Shown piece by piece: positions 36,394 to 47,709 of a stretch of 64,000 nt of DNA. The DNA comes from Dermatophagoides farinae (taxonomy: Eukaryota > Arthropoda > Arachnida > Sarcoptiformes > Pyroglyphidae), in the NCBI RefSeq assembly GCF_024713945.1, contig NC_134678.1, forward strand, positions 5,766,001 through 5,830,000, in the 5' to 3' direction. The notes beneath the pieces are model-generated. The model was not told where the DNA came from, searched no databases, and saw only the letters and a program-made list of their open reading frames with translations. Numbering within the stretch: the first letter of the stretch is position 1; every line of letters begins with the position of its first letter. The position numbers were made by a program, and so were the translations under genes.

Positions 36394-38046
36394 ATGGGTA
36401 ATTTTTGGTCAAACACAGATGCTAATGAAAATCAAGAAAATTCTTCATCTCATCATTATTATTATTATCCTCCAAAAAATGGAGCACGTTATTTTGGCTC
36501 AACATTTATTATGGGAAATGATAAATTTGAAATGACTCAACCAGAATCATATCTATTTGGTGAAAATTGTGACCTCAATTATCTTGGTGGAAAGCCAAGT
36601 CCATTTCCTTATGCAGCCCCCTTTCCAAATGAACCGATGCAAATGCTCAGATCATTGATAAACATTCGTAAAGAAACTGCCAAACTCATCAGTCCTGATA
36701 ATGGAATCGATAATGTTTCGGAATCTAATTATAAGATCGAATTTATATTTGATTCCGATGTTGATTGTTCAATAACGGTTTATTTTCTTTGCAAAGAAGA
36801 TATCTCGACACAAGGCATTAAATACATTCCAAAAGATAATTCGTATCGTTCGGAAACATTCCACTATAAAGCTGGAATTGGACAATTATTTTCGCAAAGT
36901 TCACCCGTCTTTAATCCACAAAATTATAATATTTGTGATCTAATCTATAATATACTCGATGATAAAAGTGAATTTAACGTGGCTGCCCTTTATCCATTGG
37001 TAATCAATTGTGTGGCCGATGAAGGTGATGAGCCACGACAATCACATTCATTAATTGCAATTATTGAAAAAGTTTATGATCAAATCTTTTCATTAAAACC
37101 GATCAAACAGAAAATATTTGTTGATGGTCTTACCTATCTTTTGCAAGAAATTTATGGTATCGAGAATAAAGCTGATAATAAAAACGATAAATTGAATGGT
37201 GAACAGGATGATCAAGATAAATCCTTCGAATGTGTCATATGTATGAGTGATTTACGAGACACATTAATTTTACCATGTCGACATTTTTGTGCTTGTTATA
37301 GCTGTTCTGAATCATTAAGGTTCCAGACTAACAATTGTCCTATTTGTCGTGTTCCATTTCGGGCATTGTTACAAATTAAAGCTGTACAACGCATATCAGC
37401 TGCTGATTCAGCATTAGCAGCGAATAATAACGCTTCAGGAACACTAATCAATTCAAGGCAACAACAATCAATCCTATCATCTGATGACATTCTTAATGAT
37501 GTAATGATCGACATACCGCCTGGTTATGAGACTATTCCCTTGGTTGAAGCGTTAAATGGACGATCACAATCACAATTATTGGACCGTACAATTTTTGATG
37601 TTCAGACGAAAAATCAATCATCGATTAAACCTATCATTGATAATGGTGAGCACACAACGAATTCAAAGACGAATAAAATAGTAAATCAAAGTGAGGATAT
37701 GGACGATAATAATAAAGATGCAGACAAATCGATGAATTTCAATTCGACTCAACCAAAAGGTTTGCAATGGAATTATATTAAAATATAAGAATTTTGAATT
37801 TATTTGAATAAAAATTTTTTTCAATCAACAGCCCCACTAACTGATGATAATGCCAGTGCATCATCATCATCATTAGGAACGGTTCAAGAAAATGCACAAT
37901 TATTGGAAAAACAAGCATTATTAATGTCAACATCGTCGGTGATGAAACATTGTGGTAACAATTGTCGGAAATCAATAACTGAGAAAAAAGATGACGAAGA
38001 AAGTTCTATTACTAATAACAATAATGCTACGATACAACCGATTTGA
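36394..38046 (+). CDS. MGRN1: Mahogunin-type RING E3 ubiquitin ligase (MGRN1/RNF157)
   Basis: Membrane-associated ubiquitin ligase acting on TSG101 and melanocortin signalling in mammals. Exons: 36394-37759 and 37832-38046, about 526 residues (human 552). MGNFWS at the start allows N-myristoylation, as in human MGRN1. The unique N-terminal domain is plain: GARYFGSTFIMGNDKFEM, PESYLFGENCDLNYLGGKP, FPYAAPFPNEPMQMLRSLIN and IRKETAKL. The C3HC4 RING (bases 37231-37347) is CVIC..CRHFCACYSC..CPIC. The tail is Asn/Asp/Ser-rich. If the 72-base intron is retained, translation stops at 37788 after a few extra codons, so two C termini are possible. The gene converges on mARC with a 34-base gap. Confidence 0.93.
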
Positions 38047-38080
38047 ATTGAGTATTTATTGCATGATTTCAATTTCTTGT

Positions 38081-39083
38081 TTATAAACCAATGATTTCTA
38101 ATGGATCACCAATAAAAATTTTTCCATTCCCTTTTGGTATCAAATTTATTCCGAACATTGGTGCTTTTTTGGTCCATTTTTCTTGGATACGATAAGTCTT
38201 CAATGTTTTTAATGGTTCCATTTCAGGATTCAAAACACCTGTATCCGGATCGACAGTTGGCAGCACACAACGATCACATGGTTTCGGCATATAGTATTCC
38301 AAATTATTGATGCGAATTTTATTCCATTCATCCTCTTCATAGGCATCAGCATTTTCGACTAGAAAATTAGGCCGAAAACGACGATAGTCAACTTCCAATT
38401 TACCTTTTAATCGTTCATTTAACTCATCAATGGAACCATCGTTGATCATCAAGATTGGAAAACCATCTTGATAGACAACTCGATTGTCTAATAAATCACC
38501 GAAAACTTCTGATTGACGATGCTTCAGATCTTTCCCTATACGTAACAATTTGATTTCAATATTTAGAAATCTGGTAAACCATTCACAAAATTCCTTTTGA
38601 CAAACATAGCCTTCGGTAATTTGTCCCCAAATATCGAAAGAGATGACATCATTGGTAATCAGTTTTTCGTCATCAAAACATGGAATTTTCAATGTTTCCA
38701 AGCCGGGTGCATTAAGTACTATGTGTTCATCTTCAAGTTGGATTGTAATCAGGGCAAGTTTTGGCTTCATACGTTGAGAAATCATAATGTTCTTTGCGTT
38801 CACCAAAGCCATTGTGCGATCATGAAAACCATTCCATTCAACACCAGTGTCCACAATATCAAGATGATCAACTTCGAATCCTGAAAATTCATAAAAAATT
38901 AAGATTTATCAAAACAAAAATAAAATAATTATAATAAAAACCTCGTAGTGATTTGATGGGGTAAATGATCAATTTCTTTATTTTTGGAGGTCCTTTTCTC
39001 CATTTTTTTATCCAAGACCTGAAAATTATTAGCCCAGAAACGATGGTCAAAGCTAGACCAATTTTTCTTTGAATATCGTTCAT
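38081..39083 (-). CDS. MTARC1: Mitochondrial amidoxime-reducing component (mARC, MOSC-domain molybdoenzyme)
   Basis: Molybdenum-cofactor enzyme anchored in the outer mitochondrial membrane that reduces N-hydroxylated substrates with cytochrome b5. Exons: 38942-39083 and 38081-38880, 313 residues. An N-terminal hydrophobic helix (IGLALTIVSGLIIF) is the membrane anchor. The MOSC_N beta-barrel starts at KIKKLIIYPIKSLRG and continues with DRTMALVNAKNIMISQR. The MOSC domain has RFRPNFLVENADAYEEDEW, PCDRCVLPTVDPDTG with the Cys that ligates molybdenum, and MFGINLIPKGNGKIFIGD. It is head to head with VPS53. Confidence 0.94.
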
Positions 39084-39338
39084 TATTTCGTATTTGTCCT
39101 TTTTTCAATTTCACATGAAAGCTTATGTGCAGTAGAAAATGTCATGCAATTTATCTTTTAATCGAATATAATCGATTTAAAAATGATAATAATAATAAAT
39201 GAACAAACAAATGACGCAAAATGTTGATCATGTTGTATATGAAAAGTATCCTTCAAGAAAAAATCATCATATCAATCAAATGATTTCTTTTATTTATTTT
39301 CTTTTATTTTATCATTTTTGATGCCAAATCAATAAGAG
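39084..39338. promoter_or_regulatory. Divergent promoter region mARC / VPS53
   Basis: 255 bases between opposed start codons. AT-rich with no assignable motif. Promoter role is positional. Confidence 0.45.
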
Positions 39339-41940
39339 ATGGACATCGCTCAACATGTTAATAATATTCTTGAAAAAGTAATTATTCTTGTATAGATTAA
39401 TTTATTTGTTTTTTATAATTTTTTTTATTTAACAGATGGTCATATCCAATTCACCTCAAACAGAATTGACCAACATCGAGTATATTAATAAAATCTTTCC
39501 AAATGAGCAATCTTTATCAAACATCGATGAAGTACTCAAAATTCTAAAGGATAAAATTGGGTAAATCTATCAAATTATGTATTAATCCAATATTAAAAAA
39601 ACGCATATATTCCAGTGTTTTAGATAAAGAAATTCGTGAGGCAATATGTTCGCAGAAAACTGTCGAAGAAAATGGACGAAAAACTTTAGAAAATGCTAGA
39701 GGGTTGATAATCAATCTTTCTACTGTAATACATGAGATTAAAAATCAGGCAAAACAGTCAGAAAAAATTGTAAGTTTTTCCATTCGATGAATTTTTTATA
39801 TTCTAATAAACTCATGTTCATACAGGTGGATGAAATTACGTGCAATATTAAACAATTGGATAATGCCAAAAGAAATCTTACGCTGTCTATAATCATGTTA
39901 AATAATTTACATATACTTGTACAAGGTACATTTATTTTAAAAGAGACGGCTAAAAAACGACAATATGGTACTGCATCGAAAACCCTTCAGGGAATCTTGG
40001 ACGTACTGAAACAATTTGATCGTTTTAAACACATTCCTCACATATCAAAATTAACTTCAGATATTGATGAAACATGCAATCAATTAGGTGAACAAATCCT
40101 TGGCGATTTTCGCGAAACATTTGAATCAAAAAATATGACCAAATCACTTTCACAAAATCAAATTCAATTATTGGCCGAAGGTTGTTTAGTGTTGTCAATT
40201 TTAGAGCCAAAATACAAACGACAATTGATTACATGGCTAGTCGATCTTGAATTAGTCGAGTACAAAGCTTTGTTCCAAGATAATCAAGATATTGCTTGGT
40301 TGGATAAAATTGATACACGTTTTTCATGGCTAAAAAAACATCTTATTGTTTTTGAAGATAAGATTGGATTTTTATTTCCACCGAATTGGGAAATTAGTGA
40401 ATGTATTGCAGTGGAATTTTGCAAAATTACCCGACAAGATTTGATTCAGGTGATGAATAATCGATTCATCGAACTAGATGTGAATATTCTGCTTCCAGCT
40501 ATTTCGAAGGCTACAGCTTTTGAAAAACTGTTGCATCAACGATTCTCCGGTGCTACAATTCGGCAGGAAAAAGCTAGTTTTCAATCTAAAAATGTTTTTT
40601 CTGGTTTAATCACTAATTGTTTTGAAAATTACCTCAATATTTATGTTGATGCTCAAGATAAAAATTTCGACAAGCTGGTTAATCAATTTGTTGAAGAGCA
40701 AACAAAACAATCAATGAATAATCAAGAATCTACAAAAGCAGAAATATTTTCTTCTAGTGGAAAACTATTCACGCAATATAAAAATTGTCTTATTCAATGT
40801 ATTTCATTAAGTAATCGTTTACCATTGGTATTATTGTCCAATACATTCCAGAAATACCTACGTGAATACGCTCATAAGATTTTGCAAAATACGATACCAC
40901 GTGTCGGATCGAACATTTCATTGGCATCATCACTTTCAAATACGATATCCAATACCAGCGCTTCTGGGGTTTTTTCTGCCGCATCATCAGCTGCTGGATT
41001 GATTCAAATATTTTTGAAAGATCTGGACAATAAATCCTACACAAATCCAGAAATCAAACAAATTTGTTCCATCATTTTAACATCAAATTATTGCCTGGAA
41101 ACCACACAACAGTTGGAGAAAAAAATACAGGAAAAAATTGACCCATCATTGATTGAAAAGATCAACATGAATGTAGAATGTGACATATTTCATGGTATAA
41201 CATCAAATTGTCTACAATTGCTGTCACATTCGGTTGAGAATAGCTGTGAACAAGCATTGAATACAATGATCAAAACACAATGGGCAAATATGGGCACACC
41301 AATTGGCCATAGTCAGTATGTTTCATCATTGATATTGACATGCCATCAATCATTTCCTTTGATCAGAGAAAATCTATCCGATGTTCCTAATTATTATCAT
41401 CAATTTTGTCAAAAATTTGTCGAAGCTTTCATATCGAAATTCATCTCGAATATATTCAAATGTAAACCACTTAGCCAAGGAGCTGCTGAACAATTGTTGC
41501 TCGATGCACATACAATGAAAAAGATTCTGCTTGAATTGCCTGAATATAAATTTATCAATGTCGGTCATAATAGTATTCCATCGTCATATACCAATACGGT
41601 GATTACCGGCATGACTAAAGCCGAAATGATTTTAAAGATTTTATTAGTACCTGCATCACCAGCCGAAATGTTTGTCGAAAATTATTTTAAATTGTTTCAA
41701 GAAAAAGATATGAATGAATTTCAAAAAATAATTGAAATGAAAGGTATAAGAAAATCGGAAAGTTTAACACTAATTGAATTGTTCAAAAAAAAGATGATCC
41801 ATAATTATGAAAACAAGAATTTAGATTATAAAACAGAAATTCAAATTTCGGAATCAGAACCTAATGAATCTGGATCAATTTCTTCGATTCATTCGAATCG
41901 AATAAAAAAATTGGAAAAATTAATAAAAAACCGTCTCTAA
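39339..41940 (+). CDS. VPS53: VPS53, subunit of GARP/EARP tethering complexes
   Basis: Part of the complex that tethers endosome-derived vesicles at the trans-Golgi. Exons: 39339-39377, 39436-39560, 39616-39769 and 39826-41940, phases consistent, about 810 residues. Diagnostic segments: NIEYINKIFPNEQSLSNIDE (human AVEYINQLFPTEQSLANIDE), QSEKIVDEITCNIKQLDNAK across the exon 3/4 junction, RRQYGTASKTLQG-like repeat unit KRQYGTASKTLQGILDVL, LFQDNQDIAWLDKIDTRFSW, and FPPNWEISECIAVEFCKITR. The N-terminal half is a coiled coil for complex assembly, the C-terminal half helical rods. It is followed on the same strand by TMEM60. Confidence 0.96.
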
Positions 41941-42318
41941 ATGATTTATAAAACTTTAACAATGAATTTATTTAATATAATAAATTAGTTTTATTATTCA
42001 ATAAAATTTTTTTTTTTTTTTTCATTAAATCTGCTAATTCTGTTGCAACGATCTCTATTAGCTCTGTTGCGTTTGATAAGAACAATGGATATTTAATGAC
42101 AATTTTGAAACAAGCGGGCCAAAAGAATCGATCCAAATTGAAGAAAAATGCCATCTATCGAAAAATTCATTTAATCATTCTTTAAGTTTTATTTATTTTT
42201 TTTTGTGTATTTTGTAAAGTGAGCATAATGAATAATAATAATATTTAACTGTTCTTTTTGTTTTCAAACATAAGCTTGATTGTGATATATTTGTATTATT
42301 TGTATTTTTTTCGAAAAA
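41941..42318. other. Spacer between VPS53 and TMEM60
   Basis: No gene seen. VPS53 3' UTR with AATAAA-like signals near 41978 and 42000, then a poly(T) run, then the TMEM60 promoter and 5' UTR region. Confidence 0.6.
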
Positions 42319-42690
42319 ATGAGACTTTCACATCGATCATTGTTTGCTTCATTGTTGATTACCGTTTTTCTAATCATATTATTGAGTAAAATCGATGGAA
42401 AATCTTCATGGACTTGGTTTTCCATATTCACACCAATATGGATTCTAGATCTTTTCACATTTCTTCTGTATTATGCCCGACAACGAACAACGGAATTTTA
42501 TTATGATTTTCAATCTAAACGTACCATCGTGAGCAGTATAATCGTAAAATTAATTTTCCAATGTTTGTTATGTGTTAAATTGGAATTCTTTCAATCATTA
42601 TCATCATTCATCGTTATGATTCCTTTGTGGATATTTTTGATAATGATTTCAATAAGTGTTTTTCGAGAGATGATTACCAATGAAGATTGA
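42319..42690 (+). CDS. TMEM60: TMEM60-like four-pass membrane protein
   Basis: Small membrane protein of unknown function, 123 residues in one exon (human 133). Similarity is spread over the length: ITVFLIILLSKIDGKSSWTW (human LLFLIMLVLKLDEKAPWNW), FSIFTPIWILDLFTFLL (human FLIFIPVWIFDTILLVL), and LLCVKLEFFQSL..FIVMIPLWIF (human LALCAKLEQF..YVFIPLWAL). Four hydrophobic helices separated by short loops are visible. The stop codon is one base away from the stop of the convergent cathepsin O gene. Confidence 0.85.
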   Translation: MRLSHRSLFASLLITVFLIILLSKIDGKSSWTWFSIFTPIWILDLFTFLLYYARQRTTEFYYDFQSKRTIVSSIIVKLIFQCLLCVKLEFFQSLSSFIVMIPLWIFLIMISISVFREMITNED

Positions 42691-42691
42691 C

Positions 42692-43821
42692 TTATAAAAA
42701 TGACTTAGGAATATCGACAAGATCAAGTGAAGAAATCTCTTCGGCAATTCCACATAGATTATCACCAATAGCAATATGTACATAGCCATTCACACCGAAA
42801 TCTAAATTCCAAGTATTTCGTACACGATAATATGGAATATCTCCTGTTAGATCATAGCCAGTAATCTGAACGGCATGATTACGATTATTGAAACAATGAT
42901 ATTGAATGATACCACCAAGATAATTTTGCCATGTAGAAGCATCAACTGTTGCTATCACTGGGCCATGATTGGCAATCATTCTAATTACCTGATGTTCGTT
43001 ACCAACTAAATTTTCACAAAGATGATCAGTACGTATTCGTACACCATTTCTTCTTGAATCACTTCGACAATCACCAGCAATTGATTCCGATGGATAATCT
43101 TTAATAGTTTCCAACGTGACATTCATCTTGGACATCCATTCTATTGTCGAGCATATATCACCGCCGTCACATCCACGGTTCGTTGAGCAATCAACCAATT
43201 GTTGAGTACTGAATTCACACAAAGTTCTGTTCGTTTTAATGGCCACCATTGATTCGACAGTAGTGGCGATGCTATACGCCCAACATGCTCCACATTCTCC
43301 TTGATCACGAATACTGCTGACAGCATTTTGATCTCGCCAATCAAATCGTTGAGGTATATCATAAGGAATGACAAAAGATTCAATAGTATTTCGTCTTGAT
43401 TTTTTCTTTTTTATCAATTTCGAACCATGATTTTTTAAAACTAAAAATCTAATTTAAAAAAATATTTTCGGTTATAAAAAAATCACCATACCAGTTTGTT
43501 TGAATTCATGTGGACTTAAGTCTGAATATTTGGTAAGGCCATAATAGGCACTGTTTTCATGTGCACGAAATTGGTTCAAAAAACGAATCTTTTTCAATGA
43601 TTTCTGCAATAGAAAGAATGATTCATTTAAAGTTTAGAGTTAATTTAAATTGATTGTTAAATTGATCAAACCTCAAAAATTTTTATTCTACGGATATATT
43701 CATTTGGATCATTTTTGTATGGCTTTTCAAATTGATCAATAAATTGTTCAAATTGAAACTGTATCAAATCTGTACTTTGTTTGACGATCAATAGATTCAG
43801 AAAGAATCGAAGAAATAACAT
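42692..43821 (-). CDS. CTSO: Cathepsin O-like papain-family cysteine protease
   Basis: Lysosomal C1A peptidase precursor of about 336 residues in three exons: 43672-43821, 43492-43603 and 42692-43440. The first exon gives a signal peptide (MLFLRFFLNLLIV) and the start of the I29 inhibitory prosegment; exon 2 continues it (KIRFLNQFRAHENSAYYGLT, KYSDLSPHEF). The mature enzyme starts near DIPQRFDWRDQ. Oxyanion Gln and catalytic Cys are in DQGECGACWAYS, the catalytic His in NHAVQITGYD, and the Asn in VRNTWN. Cathepsin O identity comes from TVDASTWQNYLGGIIQYHCF (human IVDAVSWQDYLGGIIQHHCS) and DNLCGIAEEISS. It is related to, but not the same as, the group 1 mite allergens. The usual NSWG after the catalytic Asn reads NTWN here. 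Confidence 0.92.
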
Positions 43822-44185
43822 TCTAATGATTTTGTGAATAATTTTACTGACCGTTACAATCTAATCCTAAACATATTCTATTGGCCGTTGGAATTTTTTT
43901 CTTTGAATAAAATTGAACACGCCATCCAGTGGCTGGAAAAAACATCATCAAAATTAAAATAGCCGACAAGAAATTAATCAGCTGGAATTAAATTTTGTTC
44001 CAAATGAATTGAAGAGATGGCGGTTTGTGTGTTGGATTATGGAGAAGCAAAAAAAAAAAATAGTCAAAATTGAGTCATTAAGTTTACTTTTTTTTGTTGT
44101 GGTCATTTTTCAACAACATCATTGATTTGAACATTTTTATGAACAACAGAAATTAAGACGAAAAAGTGCTAAAAACTCTAAAACA
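43822..44185. promoter_or_regulatory. Divergent promoter region cathepsin O / acyl-protein thioesterase
   Basis: 364 bases between opposed start codons. AT-rich with a slightly less AT-rich patch at 44000-44045. No motif is assigned and no gene seen. Confidence 0.45.
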
Positions 44186-45100
44186 ATGAGCCGTAACGTT
44201 GTCGTAAACGCTGTCGGAAAACCAACGGCTTCAGTAATTATTTTTAATGAATTTTTTCACTGCAGATAAAAAAAAATTATCAATATTTTTCATTTAGATA
44301 ATCTTTTTACATGGTCTTGGAGATACTGGCCATGGCTGGTCATCGACGATCAAAGCAATTAAACCATCGTATGCCAATCTGATTTGTCCGACAGCGTAAT
44401 ATATATATGAATTAATATTTTTCTTTACATAATTCGGTAAATTTGTTATATTTATCAGTGATATTATGCCGGTCACACTTAATGGTGGTTTTCCAATGCC
44501 CTCATGGTTTGACTTATATTCATTGGATACCAATGGCCGTGTTGATGAACCCGGAATTGAACGTGCAAAAGCTTTAGTCGAAGGATTAATTAGTGCAGAA
44601 GAAAAGGCTGGCATTCCATCGAATAGAATACTTCTTGGTGGATTTTCACAAGGCGGTGCATTGGCACTTTATTCCGGTTTGACCTATCCGAAACCGTTGG
44701 CCGGAATAATTGCACTCAGCTGTTGGATTCCTTTGCATGATAAGTTGAACATTAGCGAATGTAATAAGAAAACACCAACAATTCAGTGCCATGGCGATGC
44801 GGATCCAATTGTAATTTTCAATTTTTTGAAATTATTATATGATTATATTACATTATTTTATATTATTATATGTTTTACAGGTCGCTTTGAAATGGGGACA
44901 AATGACATCGGAATATTTGAAAAAACATTTGACCAATTACAGTTTTAAAATTTATTCAAGATTACAGCATAGCTCAAATGATGAGGTAATAGAATTTTTT
45001 ATGTAAAAAATTTAAATTATAATTTCAATCTTTTTTTTACCGATTCGTAAAATAGGAACTCCGAGACATGAAAAAATTCATAGAAGATAATCTAAAATAG
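44186..45100 (+). CDS. LYPLA1: Acyl-protein thioesterase / lysophospholipase (APT1/2 family)
   Basis: Alpha/beta hydrolase that removes palmitate from cysteines of G proteins and Ras-like proteins. Five exons: 44186-44233, 44298-44395, 44459-44810, 44881-44985 and 45056-45100, phases consistent, 215 residues (human about 230). Motifs: IIFLHGLGDTGHGW (oxyanion loop), PVTLNGGFPMPSWFD, nucleophile Ser at about 112 in ILLGGFSQGGALALYSGL, LSCWIPL, catalytic Asp in CHGDADPIV and catalytic His in RLQHSS. The human proteins are palmitoylated at an N-terminal Cys; no Cys is seen in the first residues here (MSRNVVVNAVG). LYPLA1 versus LYPLA2 cannot be told. It converges on POP1 with a 62-base gap. Confidence 0.93.
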
Positions 45101-45162
45101 ACGATTTTGATTTTATTAATTATGTTCTCAAAATTATTTAAAAAAATATCATATAGAATTGA

Positions 45163-46832
45163 TTAACAAATAATAAGAGAAATTGTAACCATTCTAAAAT
45201 GATTAAATTTTGTTTTGACCAATGTATACATTTGCGTTCGATTCTGGTTGACCATAAATAATTTTTCCAAGCCTTGAAGAGAAATGATACCGATGGCACG
45301 TGAATGGGCCATTCGCATTGAAAAACATCCGTATTCAATTAAACCGATAGGTTCATGATCATCATCATTAACAGTATTGATAATATTTTCAGTTTTCAAA
45401 CAATCACCATCATCAGTAGATATCGATAAATGATCCAATGATTTGGGAACTATAATTATGTCATCAGTATTGGGCGTGCCTCTTAGATAATCCACCATGA
45501 CCTGGATCAGAGCATTTTCGGGGTCAATAATATTGCAGACAATTTTATCAACTGAATGATAGGTATCGAGGCTGGATAAAATTTCATGACTTCGAATGAT
45601 ATATTTGTTCTCAAAATTGAATCCAATTGCACAAGATGTATTCGGGTTTTTACTACGATTAAACATACAATCTCTATAACCGATTTGTGGATACAGTAAT
45701 GTATTGGTATCGACTGTCATCACTTCTAAATCACGTAGCCCGCCAACCAAATGTGCCATGTTTGCATTAATTTTATTCCAAATTTTTTTCAAATTTTGAT
45801 TTGGAATTAAAATCTCAATTGTTTCAATTTGATTATCAAGACGATACTGTTTAAATGCAATAATTTCTTTTTCCAAATTATTGAAAAACATTGAAAAATT
45901 CAAATTCGTTGATTGATCTAGATCCAAACCATGCCATTTTTCATGTTCCAATGTTGGAATTTTTTTTCCAATTTTTTTGCTGAGACGTGCAAATGAATGT
46001 GGACCATAAAGACGAACGCAAGAACAATCTATTGGCTCAAATGATAATGTGATATTGTGTTCAAGAAATTGTTCCAATATGGCTTCGAAAAAAAGTTGAT
46101 GTGCTGTAAAGGATAAAGATAAATTGTCATTTCGTTCGATTTTGACAACATCACAAGGACCGATTAAATTATATGGATATTTTTCGTATTCATATAAATT
46201 TATCTTGATAGAATGATGAACAGGAACTGTTTTCAGTTGCTCCAGTTGCAAGGCTGGAATAAAATTTGAAAGTTGTCCATAAATACTTTCAATGTTGGAA
46301 TCCAGTGATTGTAATAGAAATGTTTTTAAAAATGGCAGATAATAACATAGGCTACCGTTCTTGGTACCACGATATAAGATTCTTTGATTTTTCATATTAT
46401 TTTTCCATGGAATAAAAATATTCCATAACAATTCCATTTTGAAACGTTTTGTAAACCACATATGTAAAATGGTACGGCGAGAATCCTTATTACGTTTACG
46501 GATTTTTCGTTTACATTGTCGTCGTTTTGATGATCTTTTGTTTAATAAAGTTTTGTTTGTAGATTTAATTTGTGGTATGAATTTTTGCAAATTTTTTGGC
46601 AAACGTTTTGGATTATTACTAGCAGCTCGTCTTCGTATATGGCGAGGTACGCGTTGCAAAACATTTTTACATTGTTTTGTTTGACATTGTTTTTTCAATG
46701 CATTTATCTCGACGATATGAGAATGAATAAAATTATAGATTGATATTTCTACATGTAAACAAATGACAATTATTTATGATAAATAAAAATGAGAAATAAG
46801 ATTTATTTACCATCAGGAATGTCAATATCCAT
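45163..46832 (-). CDS. POP1: Ribonuclease P/MRP subunit POP1 (short form)
   Basis: Largest protein subunit of RNase P and RNase MRP, which process tRNA and rRNA precursors. Two exons: 46811-46832 (start codon plus six codons) and 45163-46748, 535 residues, about half of human POP1 (1024). The POP1 N-terminal domain is unmistakable: VPRHIRRRAASNNPKRLPKN, then the basic RSSKRRQCKRKIRKR and HMWFTKRFKMELLWN, and RGTKNGSLCYYLP. The central POPLD part is poorly conserved (YPQIGYRDC may be its DFPDT-type end). The C terminus has EPIGLIEYGCFSMRMAHSRA and IGIISLQGL, matching the family end. The missing length falls in linkers between these blocks. Head to head with LIPT2 at 196 bases. Confidence 0.87.
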
Positions 46833-47028
46833 GGCATGAAATTTTTTTTTTTTTTTTTTGAATACGAATAAAATTAAAAATCAAACCACGTGACTAATAA
46901 AAAAATGGGTCTATTTTAATCCTATGTGTTTTTTGATCAAGACCTTGCACGAGGATCTCTCTTTTTTTGGGATTTATTTAACTCAAATTTACTAAATTAA
47001 TTTTCATATATACTCTCAAATAATAAAC
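46833..47028. promoter_or_regulatory. Divergent promoter region POP1 / LIPT2
   Basis: Only 196 bases separate opposed start codons, the shortest head-to-head gap in the window. It contains a poly(T) run at 46841-46859 and a CACGTG-containing sequence near 46886-46893 (ACCACGTGAC), an E-box palindrome of the kind bound by bHLH factors. The E-box role is inference. Confidence 0.45.
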
Positions 47029-47709
47029 ATGTACCCCCCAAAAATACGAGTCATTGATTTGAATCGTCTTAAATATAGTACAGCTTTATATATACAACAA
47101 AAATTATTTACCAAAGTTCAACAAGAATCAGCGACAAATTCAGGACCAAATTATTTAATATTCGTTGAACATGATCCAGTTTATACAATTGGTATTCGAA
47201 GTAAACAATATTCGGATAAAGAATTTCAAGAAAAACTTCGACAATTAGGAGCAGATTTTTCTTTAACAAATCGTGGTGGATTAATAACATTTCATGGTCA
47301 CGGTCAACTAGTTGCCTATCCAATCGTGAATCTTAAAAATTTTCCCATTACCAAAAATAGTGTTAAAAAATTTGTTTGTCAACTTGAATCAACAATTATG
47401 GATGTTTGCAGCGAATTCGGAATCAAAGCAGCCAGATTGGATGGTTATCCTGGCGTTTGGGTAGATTCAGAACGAAAGATTGCTGCTCTTGGCATCCATT
47501 GTAGTCGATATGTAACGATGCATGGAGTGGCTATCAATTGTAATGTCAATCTTGGTTGGTTTGATCACATTGTTCCATGTGGAATTGAAGATAAATCAGT
47601 TACATCAATATCAAATGAATTAAATAAGAATATTTCCATTGATCAAGTAAAGCCACTATTTTTGAAACATTTTTGTGATAAATTAGAATGTCAAATTGAA
47701 AAACATTAA
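47029..47709 (+). CDS. LIPT2: Mitochondrial octanoyl-ACP:protein octanoyltransferase (LipB/LIPT2)
   Basis: First step of mitochondrial lipoate synthesis: moves octanoyl from acyl carrier protein to the H protein of the glycine cleavage system. Single exon, 226 residues (human 231). LipB motifs are seen in order: [17 protein letters not shown], the [20 protein letters not shown] signature, [20 protein letters not shown] with the catalytic Lys, [20 protein letters not shown], and the catalytic Cys in [13 protein letters not shown] clear N-terminal targeting peptide is not obvious, only [17 protein letters not shown]. Its stop codon overlaps that of the convergent ITPA gene. Confidence 0.95.
   Translation: MYPPKIRVIDLNRLKYSTALYIQQKLFTKVQQESATNSGPNYLIFVEHDPVYTIGIRSKQYSDKEFQEKLRQLGADFSLTNRGGLITFHGHGQLVAYPIVNLKNFPITKNSVKKFVCQLESTIMDVCSEFGIKAARLDGYPGVWVDSERKIAALGIHCSRYVTMHGVAINCNVNLGWFDHIVPCGIEDKSVTSISNELNKNISIDQVKPLFLKHFCDKLECQIEKH

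Noticed and set aside
42692-43821. Group 1 allergen (Der p 1 type) protease
   Set aside because: The TWQNYLGGIIQYHCF block and the C terminus match cathepsin O much better.
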